Source: Bacteroidales bacterium
GTDB taxonomy: Bacteria > Bacteroidota > Bacteroidia > Bacteroidales > UBA12077
Assembly: GCA_019038645.1 (NCBI GenBank)
Contig: JAHOYT010000086.1
Coordinates: 1-38,763, forward strand
Direction: 5' to 3'
Length of the DNA: 38,763 nt
Under the pieces are notes generated by a model that saw only the letters and a program-made list of their open reading frames with translations, searched no databases and had not been told where the DNA came from. Position numbers and translations under genes: made by a program. This document shows, in pieces, positions 17,173 to 26,577 of the stretch. The stretch's first letter is position 1. Every line of letters begins with the position of its first letter.

Positions 17173-20022
17173 ATGATAAATATTATGAAAATAAAATATT
17201 TTCTATTTATTATTATTGTACTACTAGCTGATTCAGATGGATTTGCCAAAAAAACCGGTCATTTAGAAAACGACAGTATTATAGAAAGATTCAATGTTCA
17301 ATCTGTTGATTATCTTCTAAATATTGCAAGGGAAAAAGCGATTAGTGATTTTGATTCAGCAGAATATATATTGCTGACCGCGAATCGTTTGGCAGACAGC
17401 TTAAAAGAAACGGAAAAACAGGTAAACACATTAATATTATTAGGTCATTTATATTTTGATAACGCCTACTTCGAAAGTGCAGAGGAAATATTTAACAGAT
17501 TACTGAGGGAATTTCAATCAGAATTAACAGAAGAGCAGTATGCAAATGTTAAACATACTCTGGGACTAAACCATATTAGGTTTAATAATTATGATAAAGC
17601 AATAAACTTTATTCAGGAAGCACTCTTTTATTATGAACAGGAAAACAATAAAGCAGAAATAGCCAGAGCTCTAAAAGATATTGGTGGTGTATATTATTAT
17701 CTGGGAAATGAGAATTCTGCGTTGGATAATTATCAGAAAGCACTTCTAATTTACAGAGAAGTTAACGATAGCGATGGTATTGCAAGGTCGTATAATAATA
17801 TCGGAATGATTTTCAGGGATAAAGGCAGCATTGAGCTGGCACTGGATTATTTGAATCGCTCGCTGGAAATTAAAAAAACACAAAATAATCTTTATGGCAT
17901 AGCAAATACTCTGGGGAATATGGGTGAGGCTTATGTTTTGGCAAATCAACACGACGAAGCTCTGGAATATTATTACGAAGCACTTAAAATGTGGATAGAA
18001 TTAGATTATTTGCACGGCATTACTGAAGTATATAATTATTTGGGTAATGCTTATATTAAAAAACGAGAATTTGACAAAGCCATAGAAAACTTATTAAAAG
18101 GTCAGGAAATATCTCTCAAAAATAATTTTAAACAAAGACTTATTGTTAATTATCAGCTATTATCTGAAGCCTATTTTGAAAAACAAGACTATTTAAATTC
18201 GATATCGAATTATCGGGAATACAATTCATTAAAGGATTCTGTTTATGAATCAATCAGTAACCAAAGAATTGAAGAGTATAAGATAAAATACGAAAACCTG
18301 AAATCAGAAAAAGAGCTTGCCGATCAGGATCAGAAAATTTTGAATCAGCGTTATCAGATTATTATAACGATGATTGTTTTGGTTGGTGTTGTTATTTTTC
18401 TTGTTCTCCTTATTCTTCAGAATAAGCTTATCAGGAAAAAAAGTAAAAAAATTCAGAATATTAATAAAGAACTGGACAAGAGGGTAAATGAAAGGACTTC
18501 TGAATTACGAATTTCACAATTTTCCATAGATATTGCAGTTGATGCTATTTTTTGGATAAAAAAAGACGGCAAATTCATTTATATTAACAATTCAGCTAGT
18601 TCAATGCTTGGTTATACTAAAGATGAGTTTATTGAGATGTCGATTTTTGATATTGTTCCTGAATTTTCTGAAGATGTGTGGAATGAATACTGGGAGCAGC
18701 TAAAAAAGAAAAGATCGTATGTAATTCAGCTTTATTATAAAACCAGAATGGGAAATGAAATCCCTGTTGAGGCAGCATTTAATTTTCGGGAATTTGAGGG
18801 AGAAGAGTTCAACTTTGTTTTTAGCAGAAATATTACAGAAAGAAAAATATCGGATGAAAAATTAAAAAATGCCAAAGATAAAGCGGAAAGGTCAGACATA
18901 TTAAAATCGGCATTTTTGGCAAATATGTCTCACGAAATCAGAACCCCGATGAATGCTATTATTGGCTTTATTAATTTATTGGGAGATTCCGAAATTACGC
19001 CTGAACAAAAAGATGAAATAATTGAACTGGCACAGTCCAGTAGTTACGATTTATTAAATATTATAAATGATATTATTGATATTTCTAAAATTGAAGCTGA
19101 CGAGTTATCTGTCAATAAATCGTTACATTATGTAAGTGAATTACTTAAGGGCTCGTTTAAGTTTTATTTAAATGATGCAGATTATATTAAAAAAGAAAAT
19201 TTAAAATTAAATCTGTCAGTACAACCTAATAATGAAAGAATAGCCATTTTTACCGACAAGGCACGCTTCAGGCAGGTAATGAACAATCTGGTTAACAATG
19301 CGATTAAATTTACAAATTCCGGAAAAATTCTTATAGGATACAATCAAATAACGCAAGGAGGAAGAAAACTCCTTAAGTTTTTTGTGCGGGACACCGGGCC
19401 CGGAATTCCTGAGGATAAAATTGACATTATATTTGATCGGTTTAACCAGGTAAATGACGGGCGTAAAAAATTATTAAAGGGCACAGGTCTGGGGTTGTCG
19501 ATTTCCAAAAAACTTATTGATCTTCTTGGTGGTGCTATAGGAGTTGATTCTCAGGAAGGAATTGGTTCAGAGTTTTATTTTACTTTGCCTTATCAAATAC
19601 TCGACAATCCGTATATTTCAGACGAGAATGAAATCCCGCTACAAAATTTAAAAAACTGGTCCGATAAAACAATTCTAATTGTGGAGGATACACCTTCAAA
19701 TTATTATCTGATTGAAAATTATCTGAAGCCAACCAATGCAAAACTGTTTTGGGCAAAAACGGGAAAAGAGGCGCTGGATCTATTTAATAGTGAAAATCAT
19801 TTTGATCTTGTATTAATGGATATTCAGCTACCGGGAATCAATGGATATGAAGCAACAAAATTAATTAAAGCACACAACAAAGACGTTCCGGTTATTGCAC
19901 AAACAGCATATGCATTGTCAGGCGAAAAAGAACACAGTATTAATGAAGGGTGCGACGATTATATTTCAAAGCCGATAAAAAAAGAAATGCTCCTTGAAAT
20001 ACTAACCAAATACCTGAAATAG
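17173..20022 (+). CDS. TPR-PAS hybrid sensor histidine kinase with receiver domain
   Basis: The 949-residue protein has a signal peptide (about 1-25) and TPR repeats (about 55-370). A membrane helix follows near 394-417, then a coiled coil, a PAS domain (about 448-560), a HisKA domain with phospho-acceptor His587 (SHEIRTPMNAI), a HATPase domain (NLVNNAIKF, DTGPGIP, GTGLGLS), and a C-terminal receiver with Asp883 (LMDIQLPG) and Lys933. Phosphate would pass from His587 to Asp883. No output protein or histidine phosphotransferase gene is adjacent. The first ATG is used; the one at 17185 (MKIKYF) gives a tidier signal peptide. A weak TAATTTCG box lies just upstream. It shares the TPR-membrane chassis of the two SpoIIE phosphatases. 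Confidence 0.92.
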   Translation: MINIMKIKYFLFIIIVLLADSDGFAKKTGHLENDSIIERFNVQSVDYLLNIAREKAISDFDSAEYILLTANRLADSLKETEKQVNTLILLGHLYFDNAYFESAEEIFNRLLREFQSELTEEQYANVKHTLGLNHIRFNNYDKAINFIQEALFYYEQENNKAEIARALKDIGGVYYYLGNENSALDNYQKALLIYREVNDSDGIARSYNNIGMIFRDKGSIELALDYLNRSLEIKKTQNNLYGIANTLGNMGEAYVLANQHDEALEYYYEALKMWIELDYLHGITEVYNYLGNAYIKKREFDKAIENLLKGQEISLKNNFKQRLIVNYQLLSEAYFEKQDYLNSISNYREYNSLKDSVYESISNQRIEEYKIKYENLKSEKELADQDQKILNQRYQIIITMIVLVGVVIFLVLLILQNKLIRKKSKKIQNINKELDKRVNERTSELRISQFSIDIAVDAIFWIKKDGKFIYINNSASSMLGYTKDEFIEMSIFDIVPEFSEDVWNEYWEQLKKKRSYVIQLYYKTRMGNEIPVEAAFNFREFEGEEFNFVFSRNITERKISDEKLKNAKDKAERSDILKSAFLANMSHEIRTPMNAIIGFINLLGDSEITPEQKDEIIELAQSSSYDLLNIINDIIDISKIEADELSVNKSLHYVSELLKGSFKFYLNDADYIKKENLKLNLSVQPNNERIAIFTDKARFRQVMNNLVNNAIKFTNSGKILIGYNQITQGGRKLLKFFVRDTGPGIPEDKIDIIFDRFNQVNDGRKKLLKGTGLGLSISKKLIDLLGGAIGVDSQEGIGSEFYFTLPYQILDNPYISDENEIPLQNLKNWSDKTILIVEDTPSNYYLIENYLKPTNAKLFWAKTGKEALDLFNSENHFDLVLMDIQLPGINGYEATKLIKAHNKDVPVIAQTAYALSGEKEHSINEGCDDYISKPIKKEMLLEILTKYLK

Positions 20023-20026
20023 TTTA

Positions 20027-20818
20027 TTAAAATCCTTCCAGAGCATTTTTCCTTAGCGCATATTTTTCCTCGTTTGTTAATTCTTTATTGTTCTCAAAAA
20101 CAGCATTTTCCCAGCTGCCATACATTGGATTGGGTAAAACAATAAACTTGTCTCCAAAATCTGATTTGTGTTTTTCAACTTCATCAAAACCGTAATTTAA
20201 TGACCTGTCTTCAAAAATTTCAGAAAAATCACCCAGGTTATCACCAATCAATAAAATTATTTCATAATTTTCTGTAACCAGACTCCTTCTTTCTTTTTTA
20301 CTGTTGGTGTTGGTTTTTAATAGTAGATGTGCACTATCAGCAAATGCAAAATTTTCATTTTGAAGGTTTTTTAATGTAACATCGAAATCGGCAACACCTC
20401 TGTTTGAAATATAAAATACCTCTACGCCCCGTGATTCAGCATATTTTGAAAACTCTACCGCTCCAGGCAAAGGCTTTGCATCAATTTTTGACGTCCAGCC
20501 GCCCCAGGTTTCTCTGGAATATCCCTGTCCGGTATTAATAGATTTGGTTTCAAACGGACTATTATCCAGCATTGTTTCATCGATATCAACAACAACAGCT
20601 TTTTTTATTTCTGAATGATTATTTTGCAGACTCATTTCAACACGAAGCTTTGCCCAGTTAAAACATTGGTAATATATAGCCTTCATTTCCCCTGACTTTT
20701 GATACCACAAAGTTGACATTATTAAATGATCCTGAGATTTACTTTCGTCAAAATCATTTTGTTTACACGAATGTAACAGGATAACAATTCCTATACTTAG
20801 TAAAGCGAGCTTTTTCAT
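20027..20818 (-). CDS. Acid phosphatase lipoprotein, e(P4)/5'-nucleotidase family (HAD)
   Basis: The 263-residue protein has a lipoprotein signal peptide with lipobox LHSC (Cys18). A HAD phosphatase fold follows with the catalytic DIDET (78-82). Further motifs are the WGGWTSKIDAKPLPGAVEF block, FYISNR (motif II) and LLIGDNLGDF (motif IV), which match the class C / e(P4) family. Relatives are outer-membrane-anchored enzymes that dephosphorylate nucleotides such as NMN in the periplasm. It converges with the hybrid kinase gene with four bases between stops. Function as a nucleotide scavenger is inferred from the family. Confidence 0.9.
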   Translation of the reverse strand: MKKLALLSIGIVILLHSCKQNDFDESKSQDHLIMSTLWYQKSGEMKAIYYQCFNWAKLRVEMSLQNNHSEIKKAVVVDIDETMLDNSPFETKSINTGQGYSRETWGGWTSKIDAKPLPGAVEFSKYAESRGVEVFYISNRGVADFDVTLKNLQNENFAFADSAHLLLKTNTNSKKERRSLVTENYEIILLIGDNLGDFSEIFEDRSLNYGFDEVEKHKSDFGDKFIVLPNPMYGSWENAVFENNKELTNEEKYALRKNALEGF

Positions 20819-20890
20819 ATTATAAAATTTAAATTTGAATAAGTGCTAAAGATAAAAATTTTATTAATCATGAAAAAAATTAATTTTGTC

Positions 20891-20916
20891 TGTAACTTTT
20901 AATAAACATAAACGTC
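20891..20916 (+). promoter_or_regulatory. Predicted ECF-sigma promoter upstream of the sigma factor gene
   Basis: TGTAAC (20891-20896) and CGTC (20913-20916) are 16 bases apart, like the AAC/CGT pair of ECF promoters, and lie 25 bases before the sigma gene. The same pair occurs before 22610 and 26649. The likely start is near 20924. Confidence 0.65.
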
Positions 20917-20941
20917 ATAGTTTAGAAACAGAGTAATTTTA

Positions 20942-21427
20942 ATGACTGTAGAAGAGTATAATAAGAGTGTCGATTCATATTCTGACGGGATTTTTCGCTT
21001 TATCTTAAAAAATATTAAAGATGAAGATGAAGCAAAAGATATTGTACAGGATACTTATGAAAAAATGTGGATAAGGGCTTCTGAAGTTTCGTTTAGTAAA
21101 GTTAAGTCATACTTGTTTTCTACAGCATATCATACAATGATTGATAAAATCAGAAAAAATAAAAGAATAACAAGCCTTAGTGATTCAGATAATTATATCG
21201 GCGCACACACAGATTCTTACAATGGATTAAGTGAAGTTTTAGATGAAGCTCTAAATATACTTCCTGATATTCAGAGATCAGTAATTTTGTTGAGAGATTA
21301 TGAAGGCTACGCATATAACGAAATAGCCGAAATTACTGACTTGTCAGAATCTCAGGTGAAAGTATACATATATAGAGGACGTCTTGCGCTTAAAAAATAT
21401 ATTGGCAGTATTGAAGCATTGGTTTAA
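20942..21427 (+). CDS. ECF-type RNA polymerase sigma factor
   Basis: The 161-residue protein has the two domains of extracytoplasmic-function sigma factors. Region 2 (about 12-75) contains DEDEAKDIVQDTYEKMW, and region 4 (about 105-155) contains RSVILLRDYEGYAYNEIAEI and a helix-turn-helix. Region 3 is absent, as usual for the class. The next gene, 14 bases downstream, encodes a membrane protein with anti-sigma features. The upstream ECF-like promoter suggests autoregulation. The signal is not shown, but the barrel gene next in line hints at an envelope role. Confidence 0.94.
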   Translation: MTVEEYNKSVDSYSDGIFRFILKNIKDEDEAKDIVQDTYEKMWIRASEVSFSKVKSYLFSTAYHTMIDKIRKNKRITSLSDSDNYIGAHTDSYNGLSEVLDEALNILPDIQRSVILLRDYEGYAYNEIAEITDLSESQVKVYIYRGRLALKKYIGSIEALV

Positions 21428-21441
21428 AAAAGAACAGATAA

Positions 21442-22542
21442 ATGATTGATATTAACAGAAATAATTATGAAAAATATTTTCTTGACTTTACAGAGGGAAA
21501 GCTGCTTCCTTTTGAAGAAAGTCTGTTAATGTCATTTTTAAAAAGCAATCCGGATTTAAAGGAAGAGCTTGATTTATTAACAGATATTCCGAAATTAAAA
21601 TCAAACACAGCTTTCCGTGGGAAAGAAGTTTTAAGGAAATCCTTAACTGTCTCTGATAACACTTCAAATAACTTTGATGAATTATGTATTGCGAGGATCG
21701 AAGGCGATTTGAATGAAAAAGAAATTGTTGAATTTGATAGTTTAATTAATGACCACGAAAAGAGTGAAAGAGAATTTAATCTGTATAAGCTAACCAAAAT
21801 AACGGCAGACGAAACAATCGATTTTTCGTATAAAAACAGACTTAAGAAAAAAACGACCGGTTCGTTTGTTTTTAAAAACAGATATTCTGTAATTTCTGCA
21901 GCAGCATCAATAGTAATTGCAGTAGCAGTTTACAATTTTCTTCCAAAAAATCAAATTGGAGAAACAATTCCGGCTGAAAAAATTGCGTACATTGACGATG
22001 TGGAAAGCAATGAAACAAAAACAGAAATCAACAGGAATATAAGTGAGGAAGTCACGGAGAGTGTAATTGTAAATAAAGCAAATAGTAACAGATTAATAAA
22101 TGTGGACAAAAATGATAATATAGTCGAAAATTCTGCTTCAAATAACCCGGAATTAATTCGTGAGTATAATCAGCTTGCAAAACTCTATCCCGTTGAAATA
22201 GAAATGGAGTTTAAATCAACAGTTAAAAAGCTTGCTTTTATAAATCCTGTTGAATATAATTATCCTGAAAAGAAATCACAGGAAAACAACAGTCAGTATA
22301 TATCAGTAAAATCATTTTTAGCGGAAACCTTCAATAAGCGAGTATTGAAAAAGGAAAATAAGGACAGACTGGAGCTTTTCGATTTTGCACAAGCCGGGGT
22401 TGAGGGGATTAATAAAATTACCGGAAGCAACATGACCCTCCAAAGAATATATGATGAAAATGGCATGCCGGATAAAACAGAATTTAATTCAAGACTAATA
22501 GCATTTTCTTCTCCTGCAAAAAAAGATCAGAACGAACTGTAA
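21442..22542 (+). CDS. Membrane anti-sigma-like protein
   Basis: The 366-residue protein starts with two related segments. Residues 8-43 (NYEKYFLDFTEGKL...) and about 73-108 (NFDELCIARIEGDL...) both have the pattern of the short helical N-domains seen before Bacteroidota sigma-factor regulators. A single membrane helix follows at about 149-168, then a periplasmic part with no recognised domain. The usual Zn-binding HxxxCxxC motif is absent. The position directly after an ECF sigma gene, with the N-terminus in the cytoplasm, fits an anti-sigma factor. Its stop codon lies inside the next predicted ECF promoter (TGTAAC, 22538-22543). Confidence 0.68.
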   Translation: MIDINRNNYEKYFLDFTEGKLLPFEESLLMSFLKSNPDLKEELDLLTDIPKLKSNTAFRGKEVLRKSLTVSDNTSNNFDELCIARIEGDLNEKEIVEFDSLINDHEKSEREFNLYKLTKITADETIDFSYKNRLKKKTTGSFVFKNRYSVISAAASIVIAVAVYNFLPKNQIGETIPAEKIAYIDDVESNETKTEINRNISEEVTESVIVNKANSNRLINVDKNDNIVENSASNNPELIREYNQLAKLYPVEIEMEFKSTVKKLAFINPVEYNYPEKKSQENNSQYISVKSFLAETFNKRVLKKENKDRLELFDFAQAGVEGINKITGSNMTLQRIYDENGMPDKTEFNSRLIAFSSPAKKDQNEL

Positions 22543-22564
22543 CAATTCGATGTTGTTGTTCGTC
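22538..22564 (+). promoter_or_regulatory. Predicted ECF-sigma promoter before the barrel gene
   Basis: TGTAAC (22538-22543, overlapping the anti-sigma stop codon) and CGTC (22561-22564) are 17 bases apart. This could give a separate transcript for the barrel gene at 22610. Confidence 0.6.
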
Positions 22565-22609
22565 ACATACAAAAACAATCAAAAGTATAAATAAATAAAT
22601 TTTAAAATC

Positions 22610-23494
22610 ATGAAAAAAATAACATTAATATTAGTTAGCTTAATAATTACATTAAGTGTTTTTGGTCAGGATACTGAGCCAAATGTAAACGAAATGAAAG
22701 AAGAACTAAAAAATGAGAATGATGATACTACAAACATCAGATTTAAAAGAAAAACAGTAAAAATTATTGAAAATGAAGGAGAAACTCAGATTTTTGTAAA
22801 AAAACACGACAAAGACTCCTGGGACTGGATTTGGGATGATGATAAAGGATTTACCGGATCATGGTCAGGATTTTCATTGGGTATGAGCAACTTTGTAGAC
22901 AAAAACTTTTCATTTAGTCGTGATGCTACAGACGAGTATTTGGATCTAAATACCGGCAAATCGTGGAATATGAATGTAAACTTTGCACAATACAGTATTA
23001 ATTTAATAAATGATAAAGTTGGTTTGGTAACAGGACTAGGACTTGAGTGGAATTACTATCGTTTTGATAATAAAAATTCTATTCAAGAAAATACAACAAC
23101 AGGTATAATTGAAATTAGAGATTTAGCTACTGAAAAACCAGGATGGGATATTTTGGAATCTAAACTATCTACAACATACGCCACTTTACCATTATTATTA
23201 GAATTTCACAGCTCTTCTTACCAACATAGTGGAGTAATATTTTCTGCTGGCGCTATTGGGGGTGTAAAGTTGGGGTCAAACACAAAAATTGTATATAAGG
23301 AAAACGACAATAAAAACAAAGAGAGAACGAGAGATGATTTTAACTTGTCTCCATTCCGTTATGGTGTACATGCTCGACTTGGAGTTGGAGACTGGATGAT
23401 TTATGGAACGTATTATTTTACTCCTTTATTCGAAACTAATAAAGGACCTGAATTATATCCTTTATCTATTGGTATTGCTCTGTCTTTTGAATAA
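22610..23494 (+). CDS. Outer-membrane beta-barrel protein, probable ECF-regulated
   Basis: The 294-residue protein has a signal peptide ending near VFGQ (residue 20). An acidic, disordered stretch follows, then a barrel-like part with alternating strands (for example SGFSLGMSNFVDKNFSF) ending in IGIALSFE. It looks like a PorT-family or other small outer-membrane barrel of Bacteroidota; the subfamily is uncertain. It directly follows the sigma/anti-sigma pair and has its own copy of the ECF-type promoter, so it is a likely target of that sigma factor. Confidence 0.72.
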   Translation: MKKITLILVSLIITLSVFGQDTEPNVNEMKEELKNENDDTTNIRFKRKTVKIIENEGETQIFVKKHDKDSWDWIWDDDKGFTGSWSGFSLGMSNFVDKNFSFSRDATDEYLDLNTGKSWNMNVNFAQYSINLINDKVGLVTGLGLEWNYYRFDNKNSIQENTTTGIIEIRDLATEKPGWDILESKLSTTYATLPLLLEFHSSSYQHSGVIFSAGAIGGVKLGSNTKIVYKENDNKNKERTRDDFNLSPFRYGVHARLGVGDWMIYGTYYFTPLFETNKGPELYPLSIGIALSFE

Positions 23495-23515
23495 AAAAGG
23501 TTAAATTAGATTTCG

Positions 23516-23547
23516 ACAGCTATCTTTACGGGTAGCTGTTTTTTTAT
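23516..23547 (+). terminator. Rho-independent terminator after the barrel gene
   Basis: ACAGCTA (23516-23522) pairs with TAGCTGT (23533-23539) across a 10-base loop, followed by a T run (TTTTTTT). Confidence 0.8.
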
Positions 23548-23593
23548 TTTCCTGTCAGAGAAAAACAGCTATTTTAACTAATATTATTGTACC

Positions 23594-23607
23594 TTGCATA
23601 TATGCAA
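23594..23607. repeat. 14-base perfect palindrome upstream of the second phosphatase gene
   Basis: TTGCATATATGCAA is fully self-complementary and lies 17 bases before the start codon at 23624. It could be a regulator binding site, but AT-rich DNA makes such palindromes easy to find. Confidence 0.3.
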
Positions 23608-23623
23608 CTAATTATTTAATAAT

Positions 23624-25675
23624 ATGAAAAGAATTCTACTGTTAACATTCTTTATTATTCCGTATTCATTGTTTTCACAGTCAATAAAAACTGATAGTCT
23701 GAAGTTGTTGCTTAACAGGCCGGATGACTCAGTAAAAGTTGATATTTTAATTAGTATTTACGAAAACTATGAACATAGTAAAGTTTTATCAGGAAAAAAA
23801 TATTTGGATCAGGCTCTGGAGATTGTTAATAAATTAGACAACGACTTTTTGAAATCAAAAGTGATGTTAAAATATGGGAATTTCTATAACATAACCGGAG
23901 ATTTTGAAAATGCCATTAATTATATGACCAGGGCAAAGGAGATTTGTGAAAGAGAAAATTATTATAAAGGGGTTGGTTCAGCTTACATTAATTTAGGCAA
24001 CACCTATGAAAAACTAGGAAAATATAATGAAGCTATGGATTGTCTCATCAAAGCACTTAGTATTTATGAAACTACTGATGATTCTTTAGGAATAGCTAAA
24101 ACATACTTAAATCTCGGATTACTTTATTTCAGACAAGGTGATTATTCAAAAAGCATGGAATTATATAACAAGTCATTGGTAATTAGGGAAAAGATTAACG
24201 ATAAAGCCGGAATTGCTCTTTTATATAATAATATGGCAATTGTTAATTATTATACAGAGGATTACGATAATGTTAGAAATTATTTTGAGAGTGCATATGA
24301 AATTTATGTTGAATTAGGATATTTAAGACAACAATTAATGGCCTTATCAAATTTGGCTGAGATACTAAATATATTAGGACAAAAAGAAAAAGCCTTAAAA
24401 AGCTATTTTAAGATTCTGGAGCTTGAAACTGAGTTGGGTCAAAAGGGAGAGCAGTCTAAAACACAAATGCTTATTGGAGACCTATATAAATCAAAGGGTG
24501 ATATGAAAAATGCAAAAAAGCACCTGTCGCTTGGACTTGATATTGCAAAAGAAGTTGGAGCGTTAGCTGAAATCGGGGATGTGTATAACCTGCTATCACA
24601 AATCTACAAAACTGAATTTAAATATAAAGAAGCACTTGAATATCACGAATTGTTTTTTGCCATAAATGATTCTTTATTTAACACTGAAAAGTCAAGACAA
24701 ATTCAGGAAATAGAAACCCGATATGAAACAAAGAAAAAAGAACAGCAAATAAAGAATCTTGAAAATGAAAAAACTATAAAAGATTTACAGATAAAAAAGC
24801 AAAAACATTTTTCAATTTTCTTGTTAAGTGGCTTTGTCTCAATATTAATATTTCTTTTAATATTATTTTATCAGATTAAAAAAATCAGAAGAGCAAAAGA
24901 TTTGCTGGCATTTCAGAAAAAGCAAATAACAGATAGTATTGAATACGCAAGCAGGATACAGACTGCTGTGTTGCCGCCTGGAGAATATATTTCAAAACTT
25001 ATTCCTGAGCATTTTATACTTTACAAACCAAGAGATATTGTCAGTGGAGATTTTTACTGGATAACACATAAAGATGAGAAAATAGTAATTGCTGCGGTAG
25101 ATTGCACTGGTCACGGTGTTCCGGGAGCATTTATGAGCATGTTGGGTTTTGCATTTCTAAACGAAATTGTAAACAAAAACACTGAACTAAAAGCCAGCAC
25201 TATATTAAATCAACTTAGAGATTATGTGAAAGAATCATTGCATCAGACTGGTAAAGATGATGAAACAAAAGACGGAATGGATATAGCATTATGTATTATT
25301 GATCCTGAAAACCTGAGATTGCAATATTCGGGGGCATATAATCCATTATATCTTATCAGAAACGACAATTTTATTTCATTAAAAGCTGACAGAATGCCCA
25401 TAGGGATTCATATAATAGAAAAAGAATCGTTTACAAATCATGAAATAGATATTCAGACCGGCGACGTAGTTTATATATTTACCGATGGGTATATCGACCA
25501 GTTTGGCGGACCTGATGTAAGGAAATTTAAACTGCTGCCTTTTAAGGAAATGCTAATAAGAATTAAGGATATGCCAATGGATGAACAAAAAAAGGTACTT
25601 GAAGATGAATTTTATAAATGGAAAGGTAATTATGAACAAATTGATGATGTTTTAGTCATGGGAATTAGAATATGA
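23624..25675 (+). CDS. TPR-repeat membrane protein with SpoIIE-type PP2C phosphatase domain (paralogue)
   Basis: The 683-residue protein repeats the plan of 67-2268: signal peptide (about 1-19), TPRs (about 65-360), a Lys/Glu coiled coil, a membrane helix near 395-417, and a SpoIIE/PP2C domain to the end with D476 (SGDFYW) and the same ADCTGHG-like (VDCTGHG), DGMD and DGYIDQFGG motifs. The domain is so alike, even at the DNA level around the CTGHGVPGAFMS motif, that recent common ancestry is clear. It would dephosphorylate a Ser/Thr phosphoprotein in the cytoplasm in response to a periplasmic TPR partner; both are unknown. Confidence 0.88.
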   Translation: MKRILLLTFFIIPYSLFSQSIKTDSLKLLLNRPDDSVKVDILISIYENYEHSKVLSGKKYLDQALEIVNKLDNDFLKSKVMLKYGNFYNITGDFENAINYMTRAKEICERENYYKGVGSAYINLGNTYEKLGKYNEAMDCLIKALSIYETTDDSLGIAKTYLNLGLLYFRQGDYSKSMELYNKSLVIREKINDKAGIALLYNNMAIVNYYTEDYDNVRNYFESAYEIYVELGYLRQQLMALSNLAEILNILGQKEKALKSYFKILELETELGQKGEQSKTQMLIGDLYKSKGDMKNAKKHLSLGLDIAKEVGALAEIGDVYNLLSQIYKTEFKYKEALEYHELFFAINDSLFNTEKSRQIQEIETRYETKKKEQQIKNLENEKTIKDLQIKKQKHFSIFLLSGFVSILIFLLILFYQIKKIRRAKDLLAFQKKQITDSIEYASRIQTAVLPPGEYISKLIPEHFILYKPRDIVSGDFYWITHKDEKIVIAAVDCTGHGVPGAFMSMLGFAFLNEIVNKNTELKASTILNQLRDYVKESLHQTGKDDETKDGMDIALCIIDPENLRLQYSGAYNPLYLIRNDNFISLKADRMPIGIHIIEKESFTNHEIDIQTGDVVYIFTDGYIDQFGGPDVRKFKLLPFKEMLIRIKDMPMDEQKKVLEDEFYKWKGNYEQIDDVLVMGIRI

Positions 25676-25730
25676 TTATCCTGTTTAGTATATTTAACCC
25701 ATATTTTTTTTAATAGTAAAACACAATAAC

Positions 25731-26444
25731 ATGAGACTTCTTTTAATTAGCAATTCAACCAATGCCGGAGAGGCATATCTTGATTATCCAAAAATGGAAA
25801 TTAAAAAGTTTTTGGGAGATGACGTAAAAAAAATCCTTTTTATTCCCTATGCGGCTGTAACGTTTTCATTCGATGATTATCAAAAAAAGGTTCAGGAAAG
25901 ATTTTCAGAAATAGGTTACGAAGTTGATTCTATTCATTTATACGATCACAATAAGAAGAAGCAGGCGCTGAAAGATGCAGAAGCTATTGTTGTTGGAGGG
26001 GGAAATACGTTTAATCTTTTAAAGATAATGCAGCAGCAGGATTTGCTTGAGACAATACGTTATGAGTGCTTAAAAGGAAAACCGTACGTAGGATGGAGTG
26101 CCGGATCTAATGTAGCATGCCCGACAATATGTACTACCAACGACATGCCCATTGTGGAGCCGGAAAGTTTTCATGCTACGAATCTTTTAAGATTTCAGAT
26201 AAACCCACATTATTTAGATGCAAATCCTGAAGGACATGCAGGCGAAACAAGGGAACAAAGACTGGAAGAATACTTGGTTGCTAATCCATACACATATGTA
26301 GTAGGCTTACGCGAAGGAACAATGTTAAAAGTCGATAATGCCGAAGTTAAATTAATTGGTCCGCGAAAGGCGAGAATTTTTAAGTTTGAGGAGGAGCCCA
26401 GAGAACTTGGTCCGGATGACGATTTTGATTTTTTATTTGAATAA
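25731..26444 (+). CDS. pepE: Dipeptidase E (alpha-aspartyl dipeptidase, peptidase S51)
   Basis: The 237-residue cytoplasmic enzyme hydrolyses N-terminal aspartyl dipeptides. Catalytic positions match the S51 family: Ser123 in GWSAGSN, Asp138 in NDMP and His160 in INPHY. The glycine loop VGGGNTF is at about 88-94. Length and motifs agree with Salmonella-type PepE. It starts 55 bases after the phosphatase gene and ends in a strong terminator. Confidence 0.95.
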   Translation: MRLLLISNSTNAGEAYLDYPKMEIKKFLGDDVKKILFIPYAAVTFSFDDYQKKVQERFSEIGYEVDSIHLYDHNKKKQALKDAEAIVVGGGNTFNLLKIMQQQDLLETIRYECLKGKPYVGWSAGSNVACPTICTTNDMPIVEPESFHATNLLRFQINPHYLDANPEGHAGETREQRLEEYLVANPYTYVVGLREGTMLKVDNAEVKLIGPRKARIFKFEEEPRELGPDDDFDFLFE

Positions 26445-26445
26445 T

Positions 26446-26472
26446 AAAAAGCTCCTTTATGGAGCTTTTTTT
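26446..26472 (+). terminator. Rho-independent terminator after pepE
   Basis: AAAAAGCTCC (26446-26455) pairs with GGAGCTTTTT (26461-26470) and is followed by more T. Confidence 0.88.
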
Positions 26473-26577
26473 ATGCAGCAACATTTCTTTTTTATCGTCT
26501 TTTGTTTGTTTTGCAAAAAGTTAAAAAAGTGTTAAAAACAATAATTCAGCATGTTATAATAGAAAAAAAGTATAATT

